DNA of 64,000 bases from Nocardia aurea (GTDB lineage Bacteria; Actinomycetota; Actinomycetes; Mycobacteriales; Mycobacteriaceae): NCBI RefSeq assembly GCF_003123685.1, contig NZ_QCYJ01000127.1:248001-312000 (forward strand). The letters run 5' to 3'. The translations under genes and the position numbers were made by a program. The notes beneath the pieces are model-generated. The model did no database searches. It saw nothing but the letters and a program-made list of their open reading frames with translations, and was not told the origin of the DNA. The first letter of the stretch is position 1. Each line of letters starts with the position of its first letter. Shown piece after piece: positions 6,206-14,260 of this stretch.

Positions 6206-8502
6206 CGGGGCACCACACTTTCGCTGCGTTCGGACGAGGTGAGGATCCCCTCGATACGGGCGGCGCTGGTCCCGAGTCCCGACGGGCGCAGCAGGGCGAG
6301 CAGCAGGGAATCGGAGACCTGGGCGGGACCGATCGCCGGGCGGTAGCGGGCGTCGAGTTCGGCGTCCACGTAGCGTCCGGTCTTCTCGTGCCAGTAGGCG
6401 ATCCCGGCCATCCAGTCCTTGAGTTCCACGACACGCCGGTCCAGCAGGGCGCGCGCGGCCGCGTCGAGATCGGATTCCGCGTAGAGCAGGGGTAATTCGG
6501 TGGTGGCGATGCGATCGAACAGCCTGATCCTCGCGGTCATCAGATCGTTGACCATGCCGAGCGCCTCGTCCCTGCCGCATTCGAAGAAGCTGCGCAGCAC
6601 CCGGACGCCGTTGTGGAGATCGCCCTCGTATTCGGTCTCCTTCCGATACGAGAACAGATCGTTGAGCAGCGCGGCGTAATCGGTGGCGGTGTTCTCCAGA
6701 TCGCGCAGTGTCCGCACGCGGTAGACCTCGGGCGGCACCGGGTCGCCGTGCGAGAGCCGCGACATCGTCTTGGTCAGATCCGACCCGAAGGTGCGCCGGC
6801 GCATCTCGATGTAGTCGACCGGATCGGGGATGCGGTCGGCCGCGTCGTTGGCGACCTCCCATTCGCAGCCCTCCACCAGACTCATGACCGAGGTGTGCAA
6901 TTCGAGACGCTGGGTCGCGTTGAGTTCGTTGGTAGTCCGCCGCCAGAGATCGGCGAGGCCGCGTTCCATCGCGTTGACCGGCAGCGGGCAGGCCGAATCG
7001 TCCAGCGGCATGAATCGCGGGAATCGCGCGGCCTGTGCCGCCGCGCCTGCCGGATCCCTGCGCCTGCCGAAGACCTGCGGGTAGTAGTCGTCCAGGTAGG
7101 TGCCCCACGCCAGCCAGGCGGCCGAGATGTCGAGTTCCTCGGTGGTGGCGTCGGGATCCATCCCCGCCGAGCACAGCGCGAAATCGAACTGGCGCAGATC
7201 GTTCGGGGTCCACAGCGCCACACCGCCCAGTTCGGGGACCGGATCGTGGAAGCCGACCCGCCGTCCCCATACCAGCAGGGTCGACCTCGCCGAATCCAGC
7301 AGCGGGCTCAACCGCACCTGGTACGGCATGGAGATCTCCGGGATCGGTGTCGGACCCACCGGCTCGACGCGGGCGTGCACCAGGCCGCGCGCGCGTACTC
7401 GCTCGGCGCGCGAGGTGCTCGCTCCCGGTAGCCGCGCCGCGGCGAGGCCGAAGCCGGTGGGCACCCCGGTCGGATCGACGGCCGCCGCACCGTCGTTCAT
7501 GTACCGGCTCGATCGCAGATGCCATTCGTGGCCGCCGGATTGCCAGTCCTGCAAACCCTTCGCGTAGGCGAGGACGGCGAGTTGGTCGGTCAGGCCGACC
7601 GCGCGCTGCGCGAACAACGCCGGCAATTCGGTGAGCGCGGTGTGTTCGAACTGTTGCAGCCGTGAGGTCAGCAGGTCGTTGACCAGATCGGCGGCGCGCT
7701 GGGTGTCGCAGCCGAAGAAGCGCTCGACCACGAGGACCGCGTTGGCGTTCTCCCCTTCCGAGCGCACCTCGCGCTCGTAGGAGAACAGGTCGTTACGCAG
7801 GTGGACGGCGTCGGAGAAGGTGTCGCGCAACACTTCCAGCGGCCGGGTCCGCGCGAGTTCGGCGGGCACCTCGGCGGCCACCGCGTGTTCCACCAGGTTG
7901 GCCGACCACGGCGCGCCGCCGACCTTGCGGCGCATCTCGATGTACTCGATCGGGTCGGCTATCCGGCCCTCGGCGATATTGGCCAGCTCCCAGCGCGATT
8001 CCTCCAGCAGCGCGGCGGTGGTCTCGGCGAATCTGGCGCGCCAATCCATCGACATCGACGGGACGGTGCGCGCCCACAGATCGGCGAGGCCGCGTTCCAC
8101 CGGATTGGTCGGCTCGGGCATCGGACCGCCGGACAGCGGCATGAAATCGCGCAGCCGGTCCAGGTATCGCTTGGCGCCCGCGCCGTCCCTGCTGCGTTTG
8201 AACAGTTCGAGGAAATGGTCGTCGAAGTAGAAGACCCAGACGTACCAGTCGGTGATCAGCTCGAGTTCGCGGCCGTCGCAGTCGGGATGGGTATAGGCGC
8301 AGAGCAATCCGTAGTCGTGCCGTTCCAGATCGGATTCATCCCAGATATGGGTTCCGGCCTGGTCTTCGAACAAGCCCATCGCGGTCGCCCACTGCCCGGT
8401 GTGCGCGCGCGCCCGATCCACGTGCGGATTGAGGCGGGCCGGATACGGCATGTAGAACTCGGGAAGGGCGAAGGGCTGCACGACATCTCCTGTCCTCGGC
8501 AT
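6202..8502 (-). CDS. geoA: Germacradienol/geosmin synthase
   Basis: A 766-residue two-domain class I sesquiterpene cyclase; about 725-770 residues is usual for geosmin synthases. The N-terminal domain (about 1-340) carries the metal-binding DDHFLE at 94-99 and NSE triad NDLFSYERE at 237-245; it converts FPP to germacradienol and germacrene D. The C-terminal domain (about 385-740) carries the variant DDYYP at 471-475 and NDLFSYRKE at 614-622; in characterised homologues it fragments germacradienol to geosmin plus acetone. The start MPRTGDVVQPFALPEFYMPYP matches the family N-terminus. The gene begins 5 bp after the upstream prenyl synthase and overlaps the next one by 4 bp. Confidence 0.95.
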   Translation of the reverse strand: MPRTGDVVQPFALPEFYMPYPARLNPHVDRARAHTGQWATAMGLFEDQAGTHIWDESDLERHDYGLLCAYTHPDCDGRELELITDWYVWVFYFDDHFLELFKRSRDGAGAKRYLDRLRDFMPLSGGPMPEPTNPVERGLADLWARTVPSMSMDWRARFAETTAALLEESRWELANIAEGRIADPIEYIEMRRKVGGAPWSANLVEHAVAAEVPAELARTRPLEVLRDTFSDAVHLRNDLFSYEREVRSEGENANAVLVVERFFGCDTQRAADLVNDLLTSRLQQFEHTALTELPALFAQRAVGLTDQLAVLAYAKGLQDWQSGGHEWHLRSSRYMNDGAAAVDPTGVPTGFGLAAARLPGASTSRAERVRARGLVHARVEPVGPTPIPEISMPYQVRLSPLLDSARSTLLVWGRRVGFHDPVPELGGVALWTPNDLRQFDFALCSAGMDPDATTEELDISAAWLAWGTYLDDYYPQVFGRRRDPAGAAAQAARFPRFMPLDDSACPLPVNAMERGLADLWRRTTNELNATQRLELHTSVMSLVEGCEWEVANDAADRIPDPVDYIEMRRRTFGSDLTKTMSRLSHGDPVPPEVYRVRTLRDLENTATDYAALLNDLFSYRKETEYEGDLHNGVRVLRSFFECGRDEALGMVNDLMTARIRLFDRIATTELPLLYAESDLDAAARALLDRRVVELKDWMAGIAYWHEKTGRYVDAELDARYRPAIGPAQVSDSLLLALLRPSGLGTSAARIEGILTSSERSESVVPR

Positions 8503-8507
8503 TCGGC

Positions 8508-9533
8508 TCACCGGTCCCGGTGCGAGACGAGGTGGGCCAACGCCACCAGGTCCTCGGCGGTCGACGGATCGATCAGGGCGGCGATGGCCGCGTCGACCCG
8601 CTGCTGAGCGTCGCGCAGGGCCCGGTGGCGACCGCCCGCCGACTCGACCAGCGCGGCGGCGCGTTCGATATCCATCGAGATGTCCGGGGGTGGACCGTAG
8701 TACATGGCAGCCAGTTCGGAGGCCTCGATCGTTCCCGAGCCCAGTGCCGCGACGACCGGAAGCGACATACTGCGCCTGGCCAGGTCGTCGGCCGGTTTGC
8801 CGGTGACGGCCGGATCGCCCCAGATCCCCATCAGATCGTCGACGAACTGGAAGGCCATACCGAGCTCGCGGCCGAAGGTGTTCATCCGCGACACCGTCGC
8901 GGCGTCGGCGCCCGCGCAGATCGCGCCGAGCGAACACGCGCACCCCATCAGCGAACCGGTCTTCCCCATCGCCATCCGCGCGTATTCGCCCACGTCGGCT
9001 AGTCGGGCGGCGCCGAGTCCGCAGTCCTCGTGTTGGCCGCGGCACATCTCGATCACCGTCATCTCCAGTTCGGCGACCGCCGCGGAAGCCGCCACCGCCG
9101 GTAGCGCCGCCACCAGCAGTCGCACCGCGAGCGCGTGCATGGCGTCACCGAGCAGGATCGCGTCGGCGATGCCCCAGACCTTCCAGACCGCGGGCCTGCC
9201 GCGACGACTCTGATCGCCGTCCATGACGTCGTCGTGCAGCAGCGTGAAATTGTGGACGAGTTCCACGGCAGCCGCGGCGTGCACGGCCGCGGCGGTCGTG
9301 CCGCCGCACGCCACGGCGGTCCCCAGGGTCAACGCCGGGCGCAGGGCCTTTCCCGACCGGGCCGACCGCGGCGAGCCGTCCACATCGGACCACCCGAAGT
9401 GGTAGCCGCCCATCAGCCGCAACGGATCGGGTAGCCAGGCGATCGCCTCCCGTAGGACGGGTTCGCAGAGATTCCGCGCGTCGGTCAGTATCTCGTCGGC
9501 GCGGCGGCCGGGCGCCGGAGTCGTCTCGATCAT
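8508..9533 (-). CDS. Isoprenyl diphosphate synthase (polyprenyl synthetase), first gene of terpene operon
   Basis: A 341-residue trans-prenyltransferase distinct from the one at the operon end. The first Asp-rich motif is LLHDDVMDGD and the second is FQFVDDLMGIWGD; GKALRPAL is the early substrate loop. The fifth residue before the first DD is Phe (HNFTLLHDD), an aromatic gate typical of C15-C20 products, so supply of FPP to the adjacent geosmin synthase is plausible, as is GGPP. ATG 9533 was chosen because AGGAAGG lies about 10 bases upstream; the frame is open further upstream to a GTG at 9617. It is the promoter-proximal gene of the three-gene terpene operon. Confidence 0.9.
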   Translation of the reverse strand: MIETTPAPGRRADEILTDARNLCEPVLREAIAWLPDPLRLMGGYHFGWSDVDGSPRSARSGKALRPALTLGTAVACGGTTAAAVHAAAAVELVHNFTLLHDDVMDGDQSRRGRPAVWKVWGIADAILLGDAMHALAVRLLVAALPAVAASAAVAELEMTVIEMCRGQHEDCGLGAARLADVGEYARMAMGKTGSLMGCACSLGAICAGADAATVSRMNTFGRELGMAFQFVDDLMGIWGDPAVTGKPADDLARRSMSLPVVAALGSGTIEASELAAMYYGPPPDISMDIERAAALVESAGGRHRALRDAQQRVDAAIAALIDPSTAEDLVALAHLVSHRDR

Positions 9534-9680
9534 CGGCCTACACCTTCCTGTCGGGACGCAGCCGAACCCCGGTCCGTCGGCGGGGGAGTTCGATTGCGGG
9601 GCAGCCGGGTCCGTCACACCGGGCCGATGATCGGACCGGAGGGGAACGGCTGCCGGATGACGCGGTATCGGAACGCTCGC

Positions 9681-9791
9681 TCAGGGCGCCGCGCGGAGGT
9701 TTCGGACGGCTGCGCGGACGACGGTCGACAACGACTGCCGCGCAGCCGTTTCCGTCTGCACCGGATGGTCGGTGGTGATGCGTGGGGTCAT
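9681..9791 (-). CDS. Possible 36-residue leader peptide upstream of terpene operon (weak)
   Basis: A short frame begins with ATG at 9791, preceded by GGTGAGGA at a good ribosome-binding distance, and ends at 9681, about 150 bp before the first terpene gene. The product is small, Thr/Ala/Arg-rich (MTPRITTDHPVQTET at the start), with no recognisable motif. Its start lies within the 19-bp repeat shared with the HxlR gene end. It could be a leader peptide or a chance frame. Confidence 0.25.
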   Translation of the reverse strand: MTPRITTDHPVQTETAARQSLSTVVRAAVRNLRAAP

Positions 9792-9803
9792 GCGTGGTCC
9801 TCA
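9785..9803. repeat. 19-bp repeat, copy 2
   Basis: An identical copy of the 19-mer at 807-825, in the same orientation, followed here by CCTCGAGGTTG. The adjoining ACCTCGAGGT is itself a 10-bp palindrome. Confidence 0.6.
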
Positions 9804-10054
9804 CCTCGAGGTTGACACCGCGGCACGGGCGAACGCGGTGGTGCGGATCTCGATGAACGACTACTGCTCGGTACCGCGCGAGTTACGGGCAGTACCGGGG
9901 GGATGCTGATCACACAAAACGAATTGACCTAGGGGACAGCAGATTCCGAACGGCACCAATCCTAGGTCGGTTTGCCGCGAGATCGCTACGAAAACAGGAA
10001 GATGCCGAACGGTCCGCTACTCGGATGGTAACGAAACGCACACGATCGAGACGC

Positions 10055-11500
10055 TCACCCGCAACGTCGCGGAACGACGCCACCCGCGTCGACACTCGAC
10101 GGGTCGCCGGACCCGTTGCCGTGGTTCGCCTTCCGGGGGTCGTGATCCCGGACGTCGTCCTCGCCGAATTCGACCGCCGCGGCCCGGTAGGTCATCGGGA
10201 CCTCGGCGTCGGACTCGGCGGCGATCGACCGATACGTCGCGGGTACCTCGTCCGCGCTCGCGTCCGCCTCCGGCTCGCGGACGACCTCGAATACCGTCGC
10301 GTTCCGTTGCAGCGTCTCCGGCACGAGCAGCCACCACACTCCGGCGACCAGCAACAACGCGCCGGTGACGACGAGCGCGAGACCGTAGGAGGTCTGCTGC
10401 GCGAGCGCGCCGATCGCGACCGGACCGACGACGGTGCCCAGATCCGCCGACATCTGGAAGGCCGCGAGGACCGGTCCGCCCCTGGTCTTGGGACCGATGA
10501 TATCGGCGAGGGCGGCCTGCTGGGTCGGGGTCAGCATCCCCGATCCCACCCCCGCCACCACGGAAGTCCCGAGCAGCCACGCGAGATTCGGCGAGTAACC
10601 GAGCCCGGCGGTGCCGACCGCGCAGATCAACGCGCCGGTGACGAGGAAGGGTTTGCGGCCCCAGCGATCCGAGAGTCCGCCCGACCAGAACAGCACCGCC
10701 ACATTGCCCGCCGCGAACGCCGTCAGCGCGATGCCCGCCATGCCGATCGACTGATCGAGCACCTCGACCACGAGCAGCGGCACCAGCGCCATCCTGACGC
10801 CGAACACGGCCGCGCCGTTGGCGAAATTGGACCAGAGCACCGCGCGGTACTGCGGCAGCGCCAGGGCCGCGCGGAAACTCATCAGCTTCATCTCACCGGC
10901 CGCCTCCGGCACCGCGAGACTCGAATTCCGCAGACTCAGGTGGACGACAGCGCACGCGATGAGCAGCGCGACCGCGTAGATCACGAAGGGCGCGCGCAGG
11001 CCGAGTCCGGCCATCGCGGTGCCGACCAGCGGCCCGCTGATCGAGCCGACGAGGAAACTCGTCGACCACAGCCCCGACACCCGTCCGCGCGCCTCCGGCG
11101 GTGAGATACGGATCACCAGGGCCAGCGAGGACACGGTGAACATCGTCGAGCCGATACCGCCGATCGAACGCAGCACCAGCAGTTGCCAATAGCTCTGGGC
11201 GAGGGCGCTGGCCCCGGTGGACAGGGCGACGATGAGCAATCCGCCGATATAGACCCGGCGCTCCCCCAGCCGCTGCACCAGCCTGCCGCTCACCGGGGCG
11301 AACAGCAGCCGCATCGCCGCGAACGCGCTGACGATCCCCGACGCCGCCGCGACACCGACCCCGAAACTCCTGGCGAACTGCGGCAACACCGGTGCGACGA
11401 GACCGAATCCGATCGCGATGACGAACGCGGCGCCGACCAGCACCCAGATCTCGGCGGGCAGCGCGCGTGCGCCGCTCGCCGGGGCCGAGCGTCTACTCAC
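10055..11500 (-). CDS. MFS transporter with extended cytosolic tail
   Basis: A 481-residue major facilitator protein with about 12 membrane segments. The loop between helices 2 and 3 reads GRLVQRLGERRVYIGG, the typical MFS motif A position, and a second copy is GGLSDRWGRKPFLV in the C-terminal half. The layout resembles TetA/multidrug exporters; the substrate is unknown. After the last helix (about residue 405) comes a hydrophilic tail of about 75 residues with a partial internal duplication: EVPATYRSIAAES followed by EVPMTYRAAAVE. The start is GTG 11500, overlapping the end of the phosphoglucomutase gene by 8 bp, so the two are co-translated. Confidence 0.88.
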   Translation of the reverse strand: MSRRSAPASGARALPAEIWVLVGAAFVIAIGFGLVAPVLPQFARSFGVGVAAASGIVSAFAAMRLLFAPVSGRLVQRLGERRVYIGGLLIVALSTGASALAQSYWQLLVLRSIGGIGSTMFTVSSLALVIRISPPEARGRVSGLWSTSFLVGSISGPLVGTAMAGLGLRAPFVIYAVALLIACAVVHLSLRNSSLAVPEAAGEMKLMSFRAALALPQYRAVLWSNFANGAAVFGVRMALVPLLVVEVLDQSIGMAGIALTAFAAGNVAVLFWSGGLSDRWGRKPFLVTGALICAVGTAGLGYSPNLAWLLGTSVVAGVGSGMLTPTQQAALADIIGPKTRGGPVLAAFQMSADLGTVVGPVAIGALAQQTSYGLALVVTGALLLVAGVWWLLVPETLQRNATVFEVVREPEADASADEVPATYRSIAAESDAEVPMTYRAAAVEFGEDDVRDHDPRKANHGNGSGDPSSVDAGGVVPRRCG

Positions 11501-13133
11501 CCGCCAGCGCCCGCCCGACCACTTCCTCCGCGGCCGCCTGCACCTGGAGCAGGTGTTCGGGACCGTGGAACGATTCGGCGTAGATCTTGTACTTGTCCTC
11601 GGTGCCGGAGGGACGGGCCGCGAACCAGGCGTTCTCGGTGGTGACCTTCACACCTCCGAGCGGCGCGCCGTTCCCCCTGGCCCTGGTGAGGACCTCGGTG
11701 ATGGGCTCGCCCGCGATCTCCTTCGACGTGATCATGTCAGGAGTCAACTTCGCGAGCAGCTCTTTCTGTTCCACGGTCGCGGTGGCGTCGATGCGCGCGT
11801 AGGCGGGCGCGCCGTAGCGGCGTTCCAGTTCGACGTAGCGGGCCGACGGACTCTGCCCGGTGACGGCGGCGACCTCGGCGGCCAGCAGGGCCAGCAGGAT
11901 GCCGTCCTTGTCGGTGGTCCACACGGTGCCGTCGTGCCGCAGGAACGAGGCGCCCGCGCTCTCCTCGCCGCCGAAGGCGAGACTGCCGCTGAACAGGCCG
12001 GGCACGAAGTACTTGAAGCCGACCGGCACCTCGTGCACGTCACGGCCGAGCACGCTGACCACCCGGTCGATCATCGAGGAGGTGACGACCGTCTTGCCGA
12101 TCTTGGTCAACGCATCCCAACCCATCCGGTTCGCGACCAGGTACTCGATCGCGACCGCCAGGAAATGGTTCGGATTCATCAATCCGCCGTCGGGGGTGAC
12201 GATGCCGTGCCGGTCGGCGTCGGCGTCGTTACCGGTGGAGATGTCGTAGTCGTCCTTGATCGCGACCAGCGCGGCCATCGCGTAGCGCGAGGACGGATCC
12301 ATCCGGATCTTGCCGTCGCTGTCGAGCGTCATGAAACGCCACGTCGGATCGACGAACGGGTTGACCACCTCGAGTTCGAGGTCGTAGCGCTGGCCGATCT
12401 CCTCCCAGTAGTCGACGCTGGCGCCGCCCATCGGGTCGGCGCCCAGCCGGATGCCCGCCCCCCGGATCGCGTCCAGGTTCAGCACATTGGGCAGATCGCC
12501 GATGTAGTGGTCGAGATAGTCGTAGCGCTCGACGCTGGTCTGCAAGGCGTTGCTCACGGTGGTGCGCTTCACCTCGGACAACCCGTTGCGCAGCAGCTCG
12601 TTGGCCCGCGCGGCGATCGCGTCGGTGGCCTTGGCGTCGGCCGGGCCGCCGTGGGGCGGGTTGTATTTGAACCCGCCGTCGCGCGGCGGATTGTGCGACG
12701 GGGTGACCACGATGCCGTCGGCCTGATGTTTCGTGCCGTTGCGATTGTGCCGCAGCACAGCGTGACTCAGGGCCGGGGTCGGGGTGTAGCGGCCCCTGGC
12801 GTCGATGATGGCGGTGATCTCGTTGGCCGCGAGTACTTCCAGCGCGGTCGTCCACGCCGGTTCGGACAGCGCGTGGGTGTCGCGGGCCAGGTACACCGGG
12901 CCGGTGATGTCGCGGCTGGCACGGTATTCGACGATCGCCTGGGTGATGGCGAGTATGTGGGACTCGTTGAAGGCGGTGTCCAGGCTCGATCCGCGATGCC
13001 CCGACGTCCCGAAGGACACCAGTTGCGCGGGATCCGAGGGATCCGGGAGACGGCAGTAGTACGCCGTCACCAAATGCGCGATGTCTTCCAGGTCGGTGGG
13101 CCGCGCGGGACGCCCGGCTCGATCGTGGGCCAT
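11493..13133 (-). CDS. pgm: Phosphoglucomutase (alpha-D-glucose phosphate-specific)
   Basis: A 546-residue alpha-D-phosphohexomutase of the Pgm type, the usual length. It interconverts glucose-1-phosphate and glucose-6-phosphate, feeding glycogen, trehalose and cell-wall sugar synthesis. The catalytic phosphoserine loop TPSHNPP is at 144-150 (S146), the Mg-binding loop GNDADADRHG at 301-310, the sugar-binding GGEESAG further on, and a phosphate-binding RPSGTEDKYK near the C-terminus. The start MAHDRAGRPARPTDL matches the family N-terminus and is preceded by GGAAGGGAGA. It is followed by, and overlaps, an MFS transporter gene. Confidence 0.95.
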   Translation of the reverse strand: MAHDRAGRPARPTDLEDIAHLVTAYYCRLPDPSDPAQLVSFGTSGHRGSSLDTAFNESHILAITQAIVEYRASRDITGPVYLARDTHALSEPAWTTALEVLAANEITAIIDARGRYTPTPALSHAVLRHNRNGTKHQADGIVVTPSHNPPRDGGFKYNPPHGGPADAKATDAIAARANELLRNGLSEVKRTTVSNALQTSVERYDYLDHYIGDLPNVLNLDAIRGAGIRLGADPMGGASVDYWEEIGQRYDLELEVVNPFVDPTWRFMTLDSDGKIRMDPSSRYAMAALVAIKDDYDISTGNDADADRHGIVTPDGGLMNPNHFLAVAIEYLVANRMGWDALTKIGKTVVTSSMIDRVVSVLGRDVHEVPVGFKYFVPGLFSGSLAFGGEESAGASFLRHDGTVWTTDKDGILLALLAAEVAAVTGQSPSARYVELERRYGAPAYARIDATATVEQKELLAKLTPDMITSKEIAGEPITEVLTRARGNGAPLGGVKVTTENAWFAARPSGTEDKYKIYAESFHGPEHLLQVQAAAEEVVGRALAGE

Positions 13134-13180
13134 GCTCGGGTCTCCCTTCCGTGTCGGCTGTGCCCGGCTCGTCATCAGAA

Positions 13181-13543
13181 TCATGTCCACAACCACTGGG
13201 TCGCGGACACGGCGGCGTACACCGCGGCCAGGCTGGCCGCCACGCTGATCACGACGTTGCCCACCGCCAGGTGGTAGGCACCGCCGGTGACCAACCGGAT
13301 CGTCTCGTAACCGAATGTGCTGAACGTCGTCAGCGCACCGCAGAAGCCGATTTCGGCGAAGGCGGGTACGAGACCCGCCGCGCCTGCGCCGATGAGAGCG
13401 CCGAGCATCGCCGAACCGACAATGTTAACGGTCAATGTCCCCCACGGCATCGGGGATCGCAAACGCGCGGAGACGGCGCGATCGATCAGGTATCGGGCGG
13501 GGGCGCCGAGCATTCCGCCGAACACCACCAGAAGCGCGGTCAT
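13181..13543 (-). CDS. crcB: Fluoride channel subunit CrcB/Fluc
   Basis: A 120-residue four-helix membrane protein of the CrcB/Fluc family. It has the N-terminal GGMLGAPARYLIDR motif, the central GTLTVNIVGS with the conserved Asn, and GALTTFSTFGYE, the TTFST Phe-box segment that lines the fluoride pore. Fluc channels are dual-topology dimers; many Gram-positive bacteria carry two genes whose products pair. The start ATG 13543 is chosen over an upstream in-frame GTG because GGGGGTGG lies just upstream. A second crcB lies 78 bp upstream in the same direction. Confidence 0.93.
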   Translation of the reverse strand: MTALLVVFGGMLGAPARYLIDRAVSARLRSPMPWGTLTVNIVGSAMLGALIGAGAAGLVPAFAEIGFCGALTTFSTFGYETIRLVTGGAYHLAVGNVVISVAASLAAVYAAVSATQWLWT

Positions 13544-13621
13544 CGATTCCACCCCCGAGAGCGCCGACGGAGTGCACCGTGTGTGCCCGTGACCCGCATG
13601 CCAGACCCCTTCCGTGGGCGT

Positions 13622-14065
13622 TCACCGTTGTTCACCGCGCCGTCCCCGCCGCGCCGTCCCGAACACCAACCGCGTAGCGCCCATCCCGAGAGCCACCGCG
13701 GCGAGCGCCGCTACCACCGTTCCCCCGAGGTAGCCGAGCGCCTCGGCCGTCGCACCCGATTCGAGCAGTCTACGAATCTCGAGGCAGTAGGTCGAAAATG
13801 TGGTGAACCCACCGAGGATACCGACGCCGAAGAACGGACGTAGCAGTTTGTTGGCTACCCATACCTCGGTGATCAGAACCATCAGGATTCCCATCGCGAA
13901 ACATCCGGTGACATTGATGACGAAGGTCGACCACGGCACCTGTCCCGGCCGCACCGGCCAGTGTCGCCCGACGGCGTAGCGCAGCAACGCCCCGAGGCCG
14001 CCGCCGAGCGAGATCACCAGCAGGACCGCGGGCTCGACGGCCGCGGTCCGGGACTGCCCGCTCAT
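13622..14065 (-). CDS. crcB: Fluoride channel subunit CrcB/Fluc (second copy)
   Basis: A 147-residue CrcB protein, with SLGGGLGALLRYAVGR, STFVINVTGCF and GGFTTFSTYCLE, the same pore motifs as its neighbour. The N-terminus (about 12 residues) and the basic C-terminus (TARRGRRGEQR) are longer. ATG 14065 follows an excellent AGGAGG site. Together the two genes probably form a heterodimeric fluoride exporter. No fluoride riboswitch could be recognised upstream. Confidence 0.92.
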   Translation of the reverse strand: MSGQSRTAAVEPAVLLVISLGGGLGALLRYAVGRHWPVRPGQVPWSTFVINVTGCFAMGILMVLITEVWVANKLLRPFFGVGILGGFTTFSTYCLEIRRLLESGATAEALGYLGGTVVAALAAVALGMGATRLVFGTARRGRRGEQR

Positions 14066-14260
14066 ACGCTGACCTCCTGCCGCCCCGGATATCGCCGTCG
14101 CAACTCTATCGGTCCGCCGCCGGGCCAGTCCGCGCCGGGACGCGGCACGAACTATGAGCGGCGATGTTCCCGTTCCGGGGACTCCCGCGCGCACAAGCGA
14201 AGTCACAGCACGTTCCACCCGGTCTTCCCCACACCCTCACACACTCAGGTCTGGAGCGAT

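Larger units (their letters stand above)
9534..10054. other. Intergenic region upstream of terpene operon
   Basis: About 520 bp. It should contain the terpene operon promoter and the 3' end of the MFS transcript. Visible elements are the 36-residue frame, repeat copy 2, the palindrome ACCTCGAGGT, and an inverted pair GACCTAGG (9926-9933) and CCTAGGTC (9961-9968). No further gene is supported. Confidence 0.5.

Noticed and set aside
6202..9045. A longer start for the geosmin synthase near 9045
   Set aside because: The extra N-terminal residues are the wrong-frame reading of the upstream prenyl synthase; the family N-terminus begins at 8502, 5 bp after that gene.
5123..9533. Full terpene biosynthetic cluster including the P450 at 39.5 kb or the DUF2236 oxygenase at 20 kb
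   Set aside because: These genes are 10-30 kb away with independent promoters and many unrelated genes between; geosmin formation does not need them.
14066..14150. Fluoride riboswitch upstream of the crcB pair
   Set aside because: I could not find the conserved fluoride-riboswitch core pattern in this stretch; a covariance-model search would settle it.
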